Below, one piece after another: positions 23,328 through 34,466 of a stretch of DNA of 64,000 bases. Under the pieces are notes generated by a model, which was not told where the DNA came from, did not search any database, and worked only from the letters and a program-made list of their open reading frames with translations. The stretch is taken from positions 129,612,860 to 129,676,859 of the forward strand of contig NC_092860.1 of the NCBI RefSeq assembly GCF_032062135.1. The letters run 5' to 3'. How positions within the stretch are numbered: the first letter of the stretch is position 1; each line of letters starts with the position of its first letter. Source of the stretch: Pyxicephalus adspersus. Its lineage: Eukaryota; Chordata; Amphibia; Anura; Pyxicephalidae. A program made the position numbers and the translations under genes.

Positions 23328-24784
23328 ACAACATTTTTAAAGTAAACATGCACTACTTTATTAGCAATTCGTTTCTGGTGTATTTACTGCTGAATGTGCT
23401 TTCCTTTCCTGGAGACAACTGCACTCCATATTTCTAGGAAGTGCATTGCAGGGACAGGACGTGGGGGGATTTCTGTGTTGGGGTCACAGGCAGAAATTAA
23501 AAAAAAAACTTCCCTATAATGGAATAAATAAAATAACAAACGTGTTGCCCATTTCTAATTATATTGAGTATAACATATACTATTTGGTGAACACATAACT
23601 ATGTCATGTGAGAATTTTCTATGTCAGGGTTTTTTAATATTTGGGTAACACATAACTATATCACAGTTGAGAGTTTTCAGACCTTTTTTGATTCAATATG
23701 ACATTACCTTATTCCATAACAAAGAACATAGTTTGCAAGTCTAGAGTGATTCTTTTTCCTCCACAGTTATGTATTTTACTGTAACATTTATGTTGGTATA
23801 AATGCAATCATTAGACTGAGTTCCTTTCTGAATGCAAGTAAATTGAGAAATAGCTGGAATGCTGCATATGTACATTATAGAATGTGAACATCTTTCATTC
23901 TACAACCTTATTTTAATTAATGAATTATCAGCTCTTTTTGAACAAAGTGGCACTTTAACTGATGAAGCTTCAATCCGCTTATGGATTTGTGATCAGCAGT
24001 TTTGGACTGAGTGAATGGGTCTTGTACAGCTGGCTGGGATTGAGTTTATCTTGTCTATAAATTCCCTTATTTGCTGTGAAGAAGTGAACTAGTGAATGTG
24101 GGCCTGGTAAATTGCTACAGAGGAGAAGTGCTGGGAGCCAAAGGATTTTGAAGTTTAATTATGTGGGAGAACATATTAATGCTGATACTGAAATTCACTG
24201 AAAGGGATATTTATCTTTAGTAATTTATTTCTGTTAAGAAAAAAAGTGATATGAATCAGCTTACATAAACCTCAGTCTGTGTTAAACCTAAAGCTTATTT
24301 TAGATTGCTGGCTCTTGAGTTTTTTTGCTTTAATTTGTAACTGAAGAAAGGTCCATCTTGAGCTACATTTGCAGTAATGTGGGCCAGAGTGTACAGTGCA
24401 AATATATGTCCAAATAAACAGACTGACTTTTCCATTACACAAATACGAACCATCTAAACTACCACAAATATTTTTCTGACAATACTAGCTGCTTGGCATT
24501 CCTGCTAACCTTCTTGTTTTAAAACTGAATTATCTGCATTTTTTAATGCAGAGTGTTTAAATGAAAGTTTTCAGCCACTTTTTGGTGCACTGCTTTCCTT
24601 TTTGCTTCTAAATTCCTGTTGGTCAATGATCTGTCATACTGTGGGTATAGTGCATGTACCTGACCCTGGAAGGTCCTTTCTTTTTGAACACTTGAACACT
24701 TGAACACGTAGATAGCCATTCCAGGATCTTCCTGTACACTGTGACCTCTGTACAACAAGTATTGGAAGCTGAAGCAGTTATCAT
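23328..24784. other. Intergenic DNA with small tandem duplications
   Basis: A diverged duplication of about 57 bp lies at 23583-23680: both halves contain AACACATAACTAT followed by a GAGNNTTTTC word. TTGAACAC is repeated three times at 24684-24707. No gene seen. Confidence 0.6.
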
Positions 24785-25122
24785 TAGGGATGAGCGAGAA
24801 GGCCAATGGGTTCACGAAATGTTGGCGAACCGACGCTTGACCTGTCATCAGGGTTTACCTTTCCTCAGCCAATCAGAGAGCACTAGAAGTGATAAATGGG
24901 GAACCTTGTCCTCATTAACCTGTAGTGCCATACTGACAGGAGGAGTCCCGTGGCTGTGCTCATAAATTAATGCAGCCATGGGAATCATCACAACGCTGTC
25001 AGCTCCGCTTCCCTAATTGCTCTTGCAGGTCCCGAAAAATTCAAATTCGACTGCCAAATTCACAAGCGAGAAAGGCCCGATCGTATTTACAATTTAAAAT
25101 ACAATAAGTGTTCGCATCAAGG
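24785..25122. mobile_element. hAT-like foldback element, family G, short copy
   Basis: It begins TAGGGATGAGCGAGAA, the same end as the complete copy at 45923. It shares CAGCCAATCAGAGAGCACTA with 51611-51630, GCAGCCATGGGAATC with the 46 kb copy, and the TGCTCTTGCAGGTCCC word with 46366-46381. The right end is decayed (TTCGCATCAAGGG), so that border is approximate. Confidence 0.7.
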
Positions 25123-25229
25123 GAGCTCACAGATTATCTCTACCACAGTCGTAGGTCTTCACAGTCTAAGGCCAGTTTTGGGGAGAAGCCAATTATCCTA
25201 ACTTGGGATGTGATTAAATATTAATTGCT

Positions 25230-25349
25230 TTTAGTTGGCAAATGTTTTCAATCTTGGAGCAGATCCATTGCAGTTGTGATAGATCATCTAGGTTCTCCCA
25301 TTATAGTCTATCTTCTCCTGTCTTAGAGAGTTTTAGTAAATGAGGCCCA
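25230..25349. mobile_element. Palindromic MITE, family A-related subfamily, right half
   Basis: It shares GGCAAATGTTTTCAATC and TTAGTAAATGAGGCCC with the family-A plan, but has its own wording (AGATCATCTAGGTTCTCCCA). The closest relative in the window is 33384-33577. Confidence 0.7.
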
Positions 25350-25800
25350 TTGAGTATGTTAGTCATTTATTCTCAGGTCTATGTGAAGGTGTTTCCCATG
25401 ATGGCCTGTATGCAAATGCGGTCAGTCTATTCTTAGATAATAAATCAGAGAGGACCGAGAAAGGGGGGTTCTTTTTGCTGCATGTATTTAAGTCTATTTA
25501 CCACAATACATAAAAAATGTACAGTTAATCATAAATATACACATGTGACAAAATACACCCTGCCTCACCTGTATTCGTTGCATAAAGAGAGGCGCAGTAG
25601 CTTGAGATTTTATGGCAACTAAACAAATAGTACTTTAGTAGTATGAAGAGAGAAGAAAATGGATCCTGGTCTACTAAATTAAGCACACAATAGATAGACA
25701 ACATCATTAGGGTCAACAATATAGAAAAAAGGAAGGAAAAACAGAGTGATATCAATATTGAACATATCATTAGTCCATATATCATATTGTAATCAACTAT

Positions 25801-25970
25801 GTCACAGTACATTAGTGTGGTGGTCAGTACGCAAAACACCTCTTAAATTGCTGGGTGGAATGGAAAGAATGTCAACCTTACAGATAGCCAAAAAGATCAT
25901 TGATCAAATTCCCCATGGCTTATGGAAGCCCTAGGAAACTCTGCAGGAATCGTGGCTGAGAAACACTAGT
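25801..25970. mobile_element. hAT-like MITE, family C, 3' fragment
   Basis: It shares CACAGTACATTAGTGTGGTG and GTGGCTGAGAAACACTA with the copies at 3278-3529 and 34183-34458. The left terminal region is absent. Confidence 0.75.
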
Positions 25971-26467
25971 GTAGTGCAGACTAAGTTGTGTAAACACAGT
26001 GGATGTGTTCAACCCGTTAAGAGAAAACCAAAGAGTACAGTTACATATAGGTAGGAGACTACATACTAAGAGGTAATAATAACAACTGCTATATCCCCGC
26101 CTATTGTGCAAAAAAAAAAAAATAGTTCCCCTCACTGAAAGCAGCAACTTTGGCTTCTTTCTAATTTTATGAACTGCCATGGTAGAATCTGTTTCAATTG
26201 CTTGGATATGTTCATTCATGTCATTTTTTTCTGTGATTGAGGTTGGAAATGAACCTCTATCACCAGAGGCCTTTCCAATCCCAGAGCATATTGAAAATGC
26301 TTAAGGCTAGAAATTGATTGCGATCCACTACATACCAATTTTTACTATTAGAATAAATAGTTATCGATTGCATTATACGTTTAAAATATGAAAAGATTTC
26401 AGTATCAAACACTTATATTGCTAAAAAACAAAGGAAATGTAAAAACTACATAGATATTAATATATAA

Positions 26468-26468
26468 A

Positions 26469-26502
<34 letters not shown>
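26468..26502. repeat. (TA)n microsatellite
   Basis: Near-perfect TA dinucleotides, interrupted once by ATGT at the left edge. Confidence 0.95.
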
Positions 26503-26507
<5 letters not shown>

Positions 26508-28797
26508 CATCAGCATAATTAGGTTACTGGTAAATTCCTCTTTTGGACAGAATTTGTCAAATTCATTTATTTATAGGGGCCAATATATGGAATGTAAATT
26601 GCTCAGCAATGGCAGTATATAGGTAAGAAATAAAAATTTGAATTATATGTCATCCCTAAGCTCTGGCGTGCACCTGGTAAATTCCTCTGCCCCAGAAAGT
26701 GTTAATGTGAATACATCAGTCATTAAAGTATACATTTCTGTGAGGAATTCAGTAGGCCCACTTGATGATAACAGAATCTCTTGCTATCTTATGAGCACAT
26801 GATATCCAAACTCAAAATTGACCATCACTAGTAAAAACAAAGAAAATAATGTGGTACACACTGGGAAAAAATATTTTGGTCATTTTGCACAAATGCTGTC
26901 TTAGAACTTTATATTTGTATACTGTATTGATTTGTAGTTAAGTAATATGACTACCATATTGCAAACATTAACAAAAATCTACCCATTATATCATCTGACT
27001 ATGGCTGGCTATACACAAAGAAGTAAATGTGCATCAATTGCAGTACGTGTTAGAATATTCAATTTATTTCAATTGGCAGTTGACATTTGTATTCAACAAG
27101 CAACCAAACATGAAAATTATTAAATTAAAGTCAGTTCATATATATTAAGCTTTGGAGACTGGAAGAGACTGAAAGATTATGTGCATGTCTGGGGGTAGGA
27201 AGGTGATTGGTTATAAAATAATTATCAAAACATATAGCTGTTGCCTCTATACTACCCATCTACAACAAATAATGCTACAATCTGACACCCATAGGAGCCC
27301 ATTTATCAAATTTGAATATGATTACCACTATTTTGGTGATAACTAGTGAAAATGTTCAAATCAACATATGTATCAACAGTCAGCTTTTTGTCACTTTTGA
27401 TTTTTATTGCGACTTCTCAAAGTGGTGATAAGTTTGTTGCCACTTTACAAAGAAGGGGTAAGTTACTTCATAAATAATGATAATTTAACTAATAGATCAA
27501 TTAATTTATAAAGAAAGACAAAAAAGATGAGAAGTTCTATTCATTTTTTTTTACATAGATAAAATGATAAATAGAACCTTACTCTAATTTTCAGTTTCAC
27601 AACCAGCTCAGACATATCTTTTATATGCTGTTACAAAAAATAATATACAACCAAGAAACCATAAAAAATGAAAACATACAACTTTTCTATAGACACTATA
27701 TTTAGGAACTGAAAATGGATAGAAAGTGTAATTAAATTTTATTGTGTATGACAGACTATGTATAACTGTAATAGCAATAAAGGCAAACAGCCACCAGAAA
27801 TAAATGCATTTGTGTTTTTGTAATCCAGAAAACTCTGAAATTCATTTCTAAATACATTCTTCTAGTCAGTTTCCTTGGGTACTGACAATCCTTTATCTAA
27901 ATTGTCAGTTAAAAAAAGACAAAGGCAAAGTCTCTTTCCTTACACTTCAGGGAGGCTACAAAACGTGTTTCCTGGATTCTTTCGCAAGAAAAATATACAG
28001 AAAATACCATGGACAAATTTTATTCCATTTGGTCACCTTGGATCAACACCTGCCAATCCCCATATCAAGACCCTGAGTTGTATTCCTTATAACTAGTCAT
28101 CTTATACTCTCCTGTCACCCTGTTGTGATCCCGTCACCAAAAAAAATGTTTTTTTGTTTTTTATTTCCAATTCACCCCTTATGCTACCTTCCCTCCCACC
28201 CCAATTTATCCATATGTATCCATATTTATCCCCCCATGTATCTTAATCCCCCCTAACAATATCCTCCTAAAGCTTAGACAAGTATTGTTAATTCTTTTAT
28301 TCCACAATATGCAAAATCCTACAGTATATTTAAAGATAAAAACTCAGGGATAAAATGTATTTCATATGCGATTGTATACTTGTATAAGATCTGTTTTCTT
28401 CCACTTATTCTGTAAAATGAAATATAAATCTATTCTATTTGTAACTCCTCTATATACAATGAATTTGTTTGAAAAAAAAAAGACAAAGGCAGAATTTTAG
28501 CAAGAACTACAAGAATGGAAATCAACATTATCCCAGTAAATGTAATAAAGTAATTTTAGGGAAAGAAGTAAATGCAAAACATTTAGTCAGACATTGTAGT
28601 CTGGTACTGTATATCAGATGCTGCTGGGATTCTGATAAAAAATATTTTTAGGACTCTAGCAGGAAATATTATATTCAGGCATACTAAATGAAAACTAACC
28701 TTGGAAATAAATAAGCACACCCCATGGAAATTGCTGATTTATTTGTATCACATTTGAACAGGCAAACAATAAACTTTTATTCATATAGTGCCTGTAT

Positions 28798-29080
28798 CAG
28801 CAGTCATTCAACTGGTGCAGAAATTTTTGGTGGTCCTTGTCACCCCCCTGTGGGGTCCTTCTTCTGACCCCACTGATCGTGTTCCCTGTATGGACACAAC
28901 CCGCCCACTCTCCTATTGTAGGCTCAGACCTGCGATGGGAGAGAGGGCGGGTTCTGGCATCATGACATCACTCGGGGTGAAATTTATTCCCCTTTGAGTG
29001 ATGCATGGCTCCCTGTGCATGTGCAGTCTGGATTCTGTGTATTTAGTGGTCCATGAGGTTCGAAAGGACGGCAACCACTG
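28798..29080 (-). mobile_element. hAT-like MITE, family D, inverted copy
   Basis: On the minus strand the element starts CAGTGGTTGCCGTCCTTTCG and ends at CAGCAGTCATTCAAC on plus. Flanking 8-mers are GCCTGTAT (28790-28797) and GCCTATAT (29081-29088), matching at 7 of 8. The body shares ACTCGGGGTG and TTTGAGTGATGCATGGCTCC with the other family-D copies in reverse, and a CGCCCACTCTCC / GGGAGAGAGGGCGGG hairpin. It is 283 bp, non-coding. Confidence 0.85.
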
Positions 29081-29777
29081 GCCTATATGTATACAGGTGA
29101 TATACGTTGGTAAAAAAGGTAAATGTGCTTTTGTAATTTCATATACAACAAAAATATCAATAGATAGAATAGTTTATTACATAAAAAAATAAGTACTTAG
29201 ATGCTGCTTCTGCCCTTTTTAGTAGAAATTACTTACTGTGGCCATTTTCCATAACTACCCAGCAGTCTCTCTCATTCTAACAATTTTGATAACTCCATGT
29301 AAAAGTCCTTTATTTGCAAAATGTTTGCAGTTTCCTTGCGTTAGCTGCCTATGTACAATTCCTAGAACATGGAAATTAACAGACTCAAATTGGGGCTTTG
29401 CATAGGTCAGTCCATAACGTTTGTTGGTGCATATTATTATGATGCTGAATTGATAGCTGACTTAATGACTGCAAGCTGTCAAGGCCATCAAAGCAACCCT
29501 AAACCATAACATTTCTACCATTATGCTTTACAGTTGATATGTCATTGTTCTCCTAAAATGCAGTATTTGTGCATAACATGTATAATGTTACTGTTGTCAA
29601 ACAAATGTATGGTTCATTCATCAGTCCATTGATCATTGTTCTACTAGGCCTGTTCACACCCCTTTGTTAATGAACCTTTACAAATATACCTGAACGCTGC
29701 TGTGATCAAACTCTTACTGGCACCTTGACACATAATAAATAATGTGCATTTTTACATCTCCTAAATAAACACACATA
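29081..29777. other. Intergenic AT-rich DNA, nothing recognised
   Basis: No gene or element seen between the hAT and mariner copies. Confidence 0.5.
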
Positions 29778-29779
29778 TA

Positions 29780-30349
29780 CGAGGGGGTGCTGAGAAGTTC
29801 CTAGCTTTGCCCAGAACGAAGAGAGCTAGAGATATGATATAACACATTTATTCAACATATCCCCCCTGAGACTGATGCACTTGGTACAACATAGCTGCAG
29901 CTTTTTTAGACAGTTAAAAATAAAGTCCTTTGGTTGGGCCGCAAACCAGCTCTCAGCATCTGGTTCCCAAAACGTTCCCAAAAAAAGGATCCCTTTGGGA
30001 AACTTTCCAAGGTGTTTCCTCTCAATTGCCTCCTTCAGCTGGTCCAGGAGGTTGGCATAATACTGTCCTGTGATACTAGAGCCCTGAGGTAGGTAGTCCA
30101 CCAACAGAATACCGTCCTTGTCCCAGAAAACAGACACCATGACTTTTTTGGCCGATTTCTGGGTTTGGAAATTCTTCGGCCACGGGGACCTGCTGTGGCG
30201 CAATTCCTTTGACTGTTCCTTGGTTTTACGATCATAGATGTGGAGGTTTCGTCCTCAGTCACTAACCTAACCAAAAAGTCCGGTGTAGCTTCAAAATGGG
30301 CCAAAACGCCTTTGGGTGCTTCAACTCGTTCCTTCTTCTGATCACTGTT
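29780..30349 (-). mobile_element. Mariner element, 5'-truncated relic
   Basis: The 3' end starts at CGAGGGGGTGCTGAGAAGTT directly after TA (29778-29779), the expected mariner target. The transposase remnant runs on the minus strand behind it. The opposite end is lost: mariner-like coding sequence stops near 30349 and no second inverted repeat is seen, so the DNA-binding half and the 5' end are gone. Confidence 0.88.
29826..30349 (-). pseudogene. Mariner transposase, broken
   Basis: The enzyme would cut and paste the element through a DD34D catalytic triad. Reading from 30349, the frame gives RVEAPKGVLAHFE and then VTEDET, which holds the first catalytic Asp (near 30245-30265). A one-base deletion near 30237 then shifts the frame, and the frame from 30203 continues with RHSRSPWPKNF and SVFWDKDGILLVDYLP, a block typical of mariner. 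After KGILFL the segment that should hold the second Asp (a HDNAPAH-type block) is missing. The text passes straight to a PDAESWFAAQPKDF-like region and the C-terminal KCISLRGD. The N-terminal helix-turn-helix half is absent. With truncation, frameshift and a lost catalytic residue, it cannot be active. Family assignment rests on recognised motifs, not a search. Confidence 0.9.
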
Positions 30350-31429
30350 TGGCCTTTTTTTAATAGTTTTAATAATGTGTATTGACCTTTGACATAAAAT
30401 TATTATACATATTTTTAATGACTAAAAGACTGATGTGTGATTTACCCATTTAAATAGATATACATGCAAGCACAAGCAGTATTAAAAACAATTAGTAATA
30501 AGAGATGATTACTCTCCCAGATTTTGCCTTTGTTTTCCTTATAGTTTTATTTGCAGGTGAATCTGGCAGCTGTTGCTCTCCATGGTGCTGAAACAGAGAG
30601 CTACATGTAATTTTTTTTCATAGTTGTTCTTTATTTTTAGCATCCTTTATGCTTAGATAATTTACATCGTAATTTACATGACAAAAGTATAAAAACATAT
30701 ATGCATGTTACATGTAGCAAATAAAGACAATTTGTGTTTTTAGCCCATGATAGTATTAACAGAACACAAAAATGAACAAATGTAGATAAATATAACAGAA
30801 TTGAGCTAGACCACTGTCCTTTTTAGGCTGAATGAATAAATGTGAAACTTTTTGCTTTGGCTTGATACCAGTAAACAAATGTTGGCATTTATGGCTTCAT
30901 GTCAGGATGTTGTCTTTTGGGTAATTGTTTTATTCATTGGTTAACTGGGTGTCCAATCTATTGAGAAGATTGGCCACTGTTTTTTTCCAATGGCTTGGTG
31001 CTCCAAGTTTTCTAATCAAAATATGACCAACTGTAATATATAAGTCCTGTAGTAGTTAAGTATTTAATATAGCAAGTTGTGGGGATTTTTTACATCCCAA
31101 AATTATAAATGTTTTTTTTAAACCTCAAGGTCAAAATGCTGCTAGAGGAGGCATTTGTGTAATAAACCCTATTAGGTCACAGTTCCTCCAACATTAATAT
31201 GAGTGCTCTTTACAAATCTACAAATTCTGTGTGGGGTTACATACTAACCTAAGGGTATTTTATAAAAGGTATCCCAGTGGCGAATGCAACGTAAATTATA
31301 GTAATGTCATTAAGTATTTGCTGTTCAGGTTTCAGTGGCATCTAATTTAGAAGTGGGAGCTCAGAAGAAGGAGAAGCATGAGTATCTTAATTATATTCAG
31401 TATTCAGCACCACTTCTAATACCATGCTT
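30350..31429. other. Intergenic AT-rich DNA, nothing recognised
   Basis: No gene or repeat partner seen. Confidence 0.5.
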
Positions 31430-31559
31430 TTATTTATGTACTTTAGTCTTATTATACACCCCTCTCTGCCCCATCAAGCCTCCATCTTATACACGAGCAA
31501 GCAGGTTCATATATTGGAGTCATCTGTATGTTGGATGTCCTTAACTCAAGGACTACCTG
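31430..31559 (-). mobile_element. Tigger/pogo-like family E, terminal fragment
   Basis: The reverse complement of 31559 leftwards begins CAGGTAGTCCTTGAGTTAAG and tracks the left terminal 110 bp of the 20595 element, including GGACATC, a TATGAAC-like word and GGAGGCTTGATGGGG. TA follows the end. The remainder of the element is missing or unrecognisable. Confidence 0.75.
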
Positions 31560-31965
31560 TATGCATTAAAAGTTAGATAAATGTAAAATCTGAAATCACT
31601 TCTCTCACTTCTACTGAGTGCAGAGTTCACACATTTCACACATATGAACGTGGTTGCAGGTTGCACCTAGCTATATTTGTTAATCTGCTCTATTCAAATG
31701 CCAAAGAATGCTTTTATTATAAAACTATTTTTTCAATTTTTTCCAACCCTTATAAAGGGTTCCTTTAGAACTTGTGGACATTTTAACTTATTTCCAATAA
31801 ATAATGAGAAAATTAAAATATTTGCCTACCATCCACTCAGAATTTTTCAGACTAGCATCTTAATGCAGCCCCAACTGCAGGCCTAACTGTCTCCAAACCT
31901 CCCATGCAATTGAATGCTGAGAGGTTAAAGTCATGCAGGTAAACAATGCATATTTTCAGGGGGCT

Positions 31966-32072
31966 GAAATGGTTCTGGCCCAGGGATAAAAACATTTACA
32001 ATAGCAATTTTTTTTTTATAAATCTATTGCAGATTTGCTGGATCACCCAGGTTCTCCCTTGGAACTCTATCT
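31966..32072. mobile_element. Palindromic MITE, family A, internal fragment
   Basis: TTCTGGCCCAGGGATAAAAA, then AAACATTTACAATAGCAA, then GCAGATTTGCTGGATCACCC match the centre and right arm of family A. Both outer ends are lost. Confidence 0.75.
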
Positions 32073-33383
32073 GCTGCAGGTCCATTGTTCCAACAATTAG
32101 GGCTCTCTATAAAATTCTGCAACAGAATTTTTTTTTATAAACTTAATATTATGTGCATACATGGTTTGGATGGAGCAGTTATTTCAGAATGCAGTAGCTT
32201 GTTGTCCCAAATAGATTAGAGAATCTTTCTTTTATTATTGTCAATACTACCATGTGGTATTCACATTAGCAAATTAATAAATGGTAGTAGATATAAAAGT
32301 CAAAAGACAACAATGTGGTTGCCTTCCGTTTGTGCAGAGGACAGGTCTGCTTTAACCTTCTCTTTAATATGGGGCATTGCTAGTTCACTCCTCATGAGAG
32401 AGTAACTGCTAAATTATACTGTTTTCAAGGTTTATAACCTTTCAGTAAAATATCCCTTTAAAGATTATACAGTACAGCCTACGTGCTTGAGATTAAACAA
32501 TAACCACTGACATTTTTATGAAGAAATGTTATGTAGTGTCTTTGCCATAAAAACAAACCATGATACAATAATTTTTAATTTTTCTTTTATTCCCTGCACT
32601 AAATATTGATGATGACACAGCGTGCACTGCCTGATTCTGGGCAAGGAAACAACTGTACTACTCAGCAATAGCAGGAATAAATGTAGCAGAAAATGAAAAA
32701 CTTGGTTTGAATCAATATAGAAACTAATAGTGAAGAAAAACAATATACTTTAAAACTGTTACAGTCTATGAACTTTAAAAATAAAGAATAGTTTAAGAAA
32801 ATAAAACATAATTTTATGTGTTGTACAAGTTTTATATTACCCATACACTTTCAGTAGATGGCATTGAGCATGCCTTCTTGCTTTGGGTTTTTTCCTTACT
32901 GCCAAAACAAAGTAGCAGTAAAACTTGATTATCATTCTTTTTTATTCCTGTGACAGATTGGTGAAAAGGCAGATAATCTGGAAAAAAAAGCTTCATGGAA
33001 TGCTGAAAATAGGAGTTTTAAGTTATGGGTAGTGTATATTAAATACATTTATTTACATATTGAATGGTACTGTTATTTAATGCATGGATGGAATTGAAGA
33101 AAAAAGGGGTGGATCATGACTGTAGTTTTCTGCTTCTAAAAAAATCACCATTGGTGTGAATCCTCCCTTGTACAAGCACCTAGAAGAATCTGCAATAATT
33201 AAAAAAATTACAGCTTCTTTATTCATACCAGATGATTGTGTTTGACTAAAGCCTAAATTCTTGGTCCATGGTTTGGCCAAAAAGACTTTGACACCTGCAT
33301 TATCTTTCAGTACCCCCTGCTTTGCCCAAATTCTAACTCACTTTACCAGGTAAAGTTCTGACATTTGGGTGATACTGAATATA
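32073..33383. other. Intergenic AT-rich DNA, nothing recognised
   Basis: No gene recognised. The minus-strand frames at 32516-32844 are rich in Phe, Leu and Ile through AT bias, with no domain. Confidence 0.5.
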
Positions 33384-33577
33384 GGCCTGATTTACTTAAA
33401 GTTTACCAAGACTGGAGAACATGGATCATAGGAGAACCTGGATGATACACCAAGCCTGGAATTGATTTCCTAAAATCATGTAAAATTTATTTGGCAAATG
33501 TTTTCAATCCTGCACCAGATCTATTCACCCATGATAGTCTAGTTTCTCCACTTCTGTTCTGTCATTTTTAATAGGCT
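33384..33577. mobile_element. Palindromic MITE, family A-related subfamily
   Basis: It begins GGCCTGATTTACTTAAAGTT, has GGAGAACCTGGATGATAC in the left arm, the centre TTTGGCAAATGTTTTCAATC, and a right arm with CATGATAGTCTAGTTTCTCC. The plan is that of family A, but the arm wording matches 25230-25349, defining a second subfamily. Confidence 0.75.
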
Positions 33578-34174
33578 GCTTCAATGAACATTTCGGAAAA
33601 GATGGAGCTTTGCTTGTCAACATGGGCCAAGATGCATGCATAGCAAGAGGAACTAAAGACTTGCATAGGTATGTGCACCTGTGGGTGCTGGGTTTCAAAT
33701 CTACCAGTATTTGTTGAGTCTCTTTAACTTTGATATGGAAAACCCTGGAGAGCTGCCAGACAACAGAAATACAATGAAATTGTATTCCATTTATCCTAAA
33801 TATATAAACTGGATTGATACAACATTCAATTTCTAGTATCTTAGATTATATTTTGTGTTTTGTCAGCTCTGCTTTGACATTGTATTTTTTTATTAGTCAG
33901 GCTGAAATGTTATATGAACTGTGATTTGCATAGTTCGGTTCCCAAATAAAAATATAACATTTGTCTTGCTTTGAAGTGCAACCAATTTCACTATGTTTGC
34001 TGTCATTTATATAAATAGAGACACCAAAATAAATGTTACTGGTTGGCTTCTGTATTTGTACGTGATTGATCGTCATCTATAGGATAGTAAATATTACCTC
34101 TCCAGTCAAACTTGTTGTTAAGGTACCTGATCAAGAAAGCCAAAATGGAAAAAAAAGATGAAGAAGGGACCATA
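33578..34174. other. Intergenic DNA, nothing recognised
   Basis: A GGGTTTCAAATC word near 33690 looks slightly like a tRNA B box, but no A box or cloverleaf surrounds it. No gene seen. Confidence 0.5.
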
Positions 34175-34182
34175 GTCTAGAC

Positions 34183-34458
34183 CAGCCTTTATAACACGGG
34201 GGAGCCTTTAAAATAACTTAAAGTTAAAAAAAAAACTTTCTTTAATTACTATATCCAAAGCTCACAGTATATTAGAGAGGTGGTCAGTGGAAAGAATGCC
34301 TCTTACATTGCTGGCCAGTGGAAAGAATGTCACCTTTATAGGCAAATAAATAATTGGTCTCACTTAAACTGACCTGAGAGGCACAACTTAATCAAGGGAC
34401 TCCTAGCTACCTCTGGAGGAATCATATGGTTCCATAAAACCCTAGTTGAAAAGCACTG
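34183..34458. mobile_element. hAT MITE, family C, complete with exact 8-bp duplication
   Basis: The 276-bp element is flanked on both sides by GTCTAGAC (34175-34182 and 34459-34466), identical at all 8 bases. The left end is CAGCCTTTATAACACGGGGG. The right end AGTTGAAAAGCACTG gives CAGTGCTTTTCAACT when reversed. An 8-bp duplication plus CAG...CTG ends defines hAT. There is no coding sequence. It is the reference copy for the fragments at 3278 and 25801. Confidence 0.93.
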
Positions 34459-34466
34459 GTCTAGAC

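Larger units (their letters stand above)
25350..28797. other. Intergenic AT-rich DNA with two small repeats
   Basis: It contains the hAT fragment at 25801-25970 and an AT microsatellite at 26468-26502, listed separately. The rest shows no gene. The open frames at 25525-26219 and 27875-28096 have no recognisable domain. Confidence 0.5.

Noticed and set aside
25525..25839. 104-codon minus-strand frame resembling a membrane protein
   Set aside because: Hydrophobicity follows from T-rich codons. The frame runs into a hAT MITE fragment, so it is not a gene.
33680..33710. tRNA-derived SINE promoter (B-box-like GGGTTTCAAATC)
   Set aside because: The B box has an extra base, no A box is found at the right distance and there is no tRNA-like fold.
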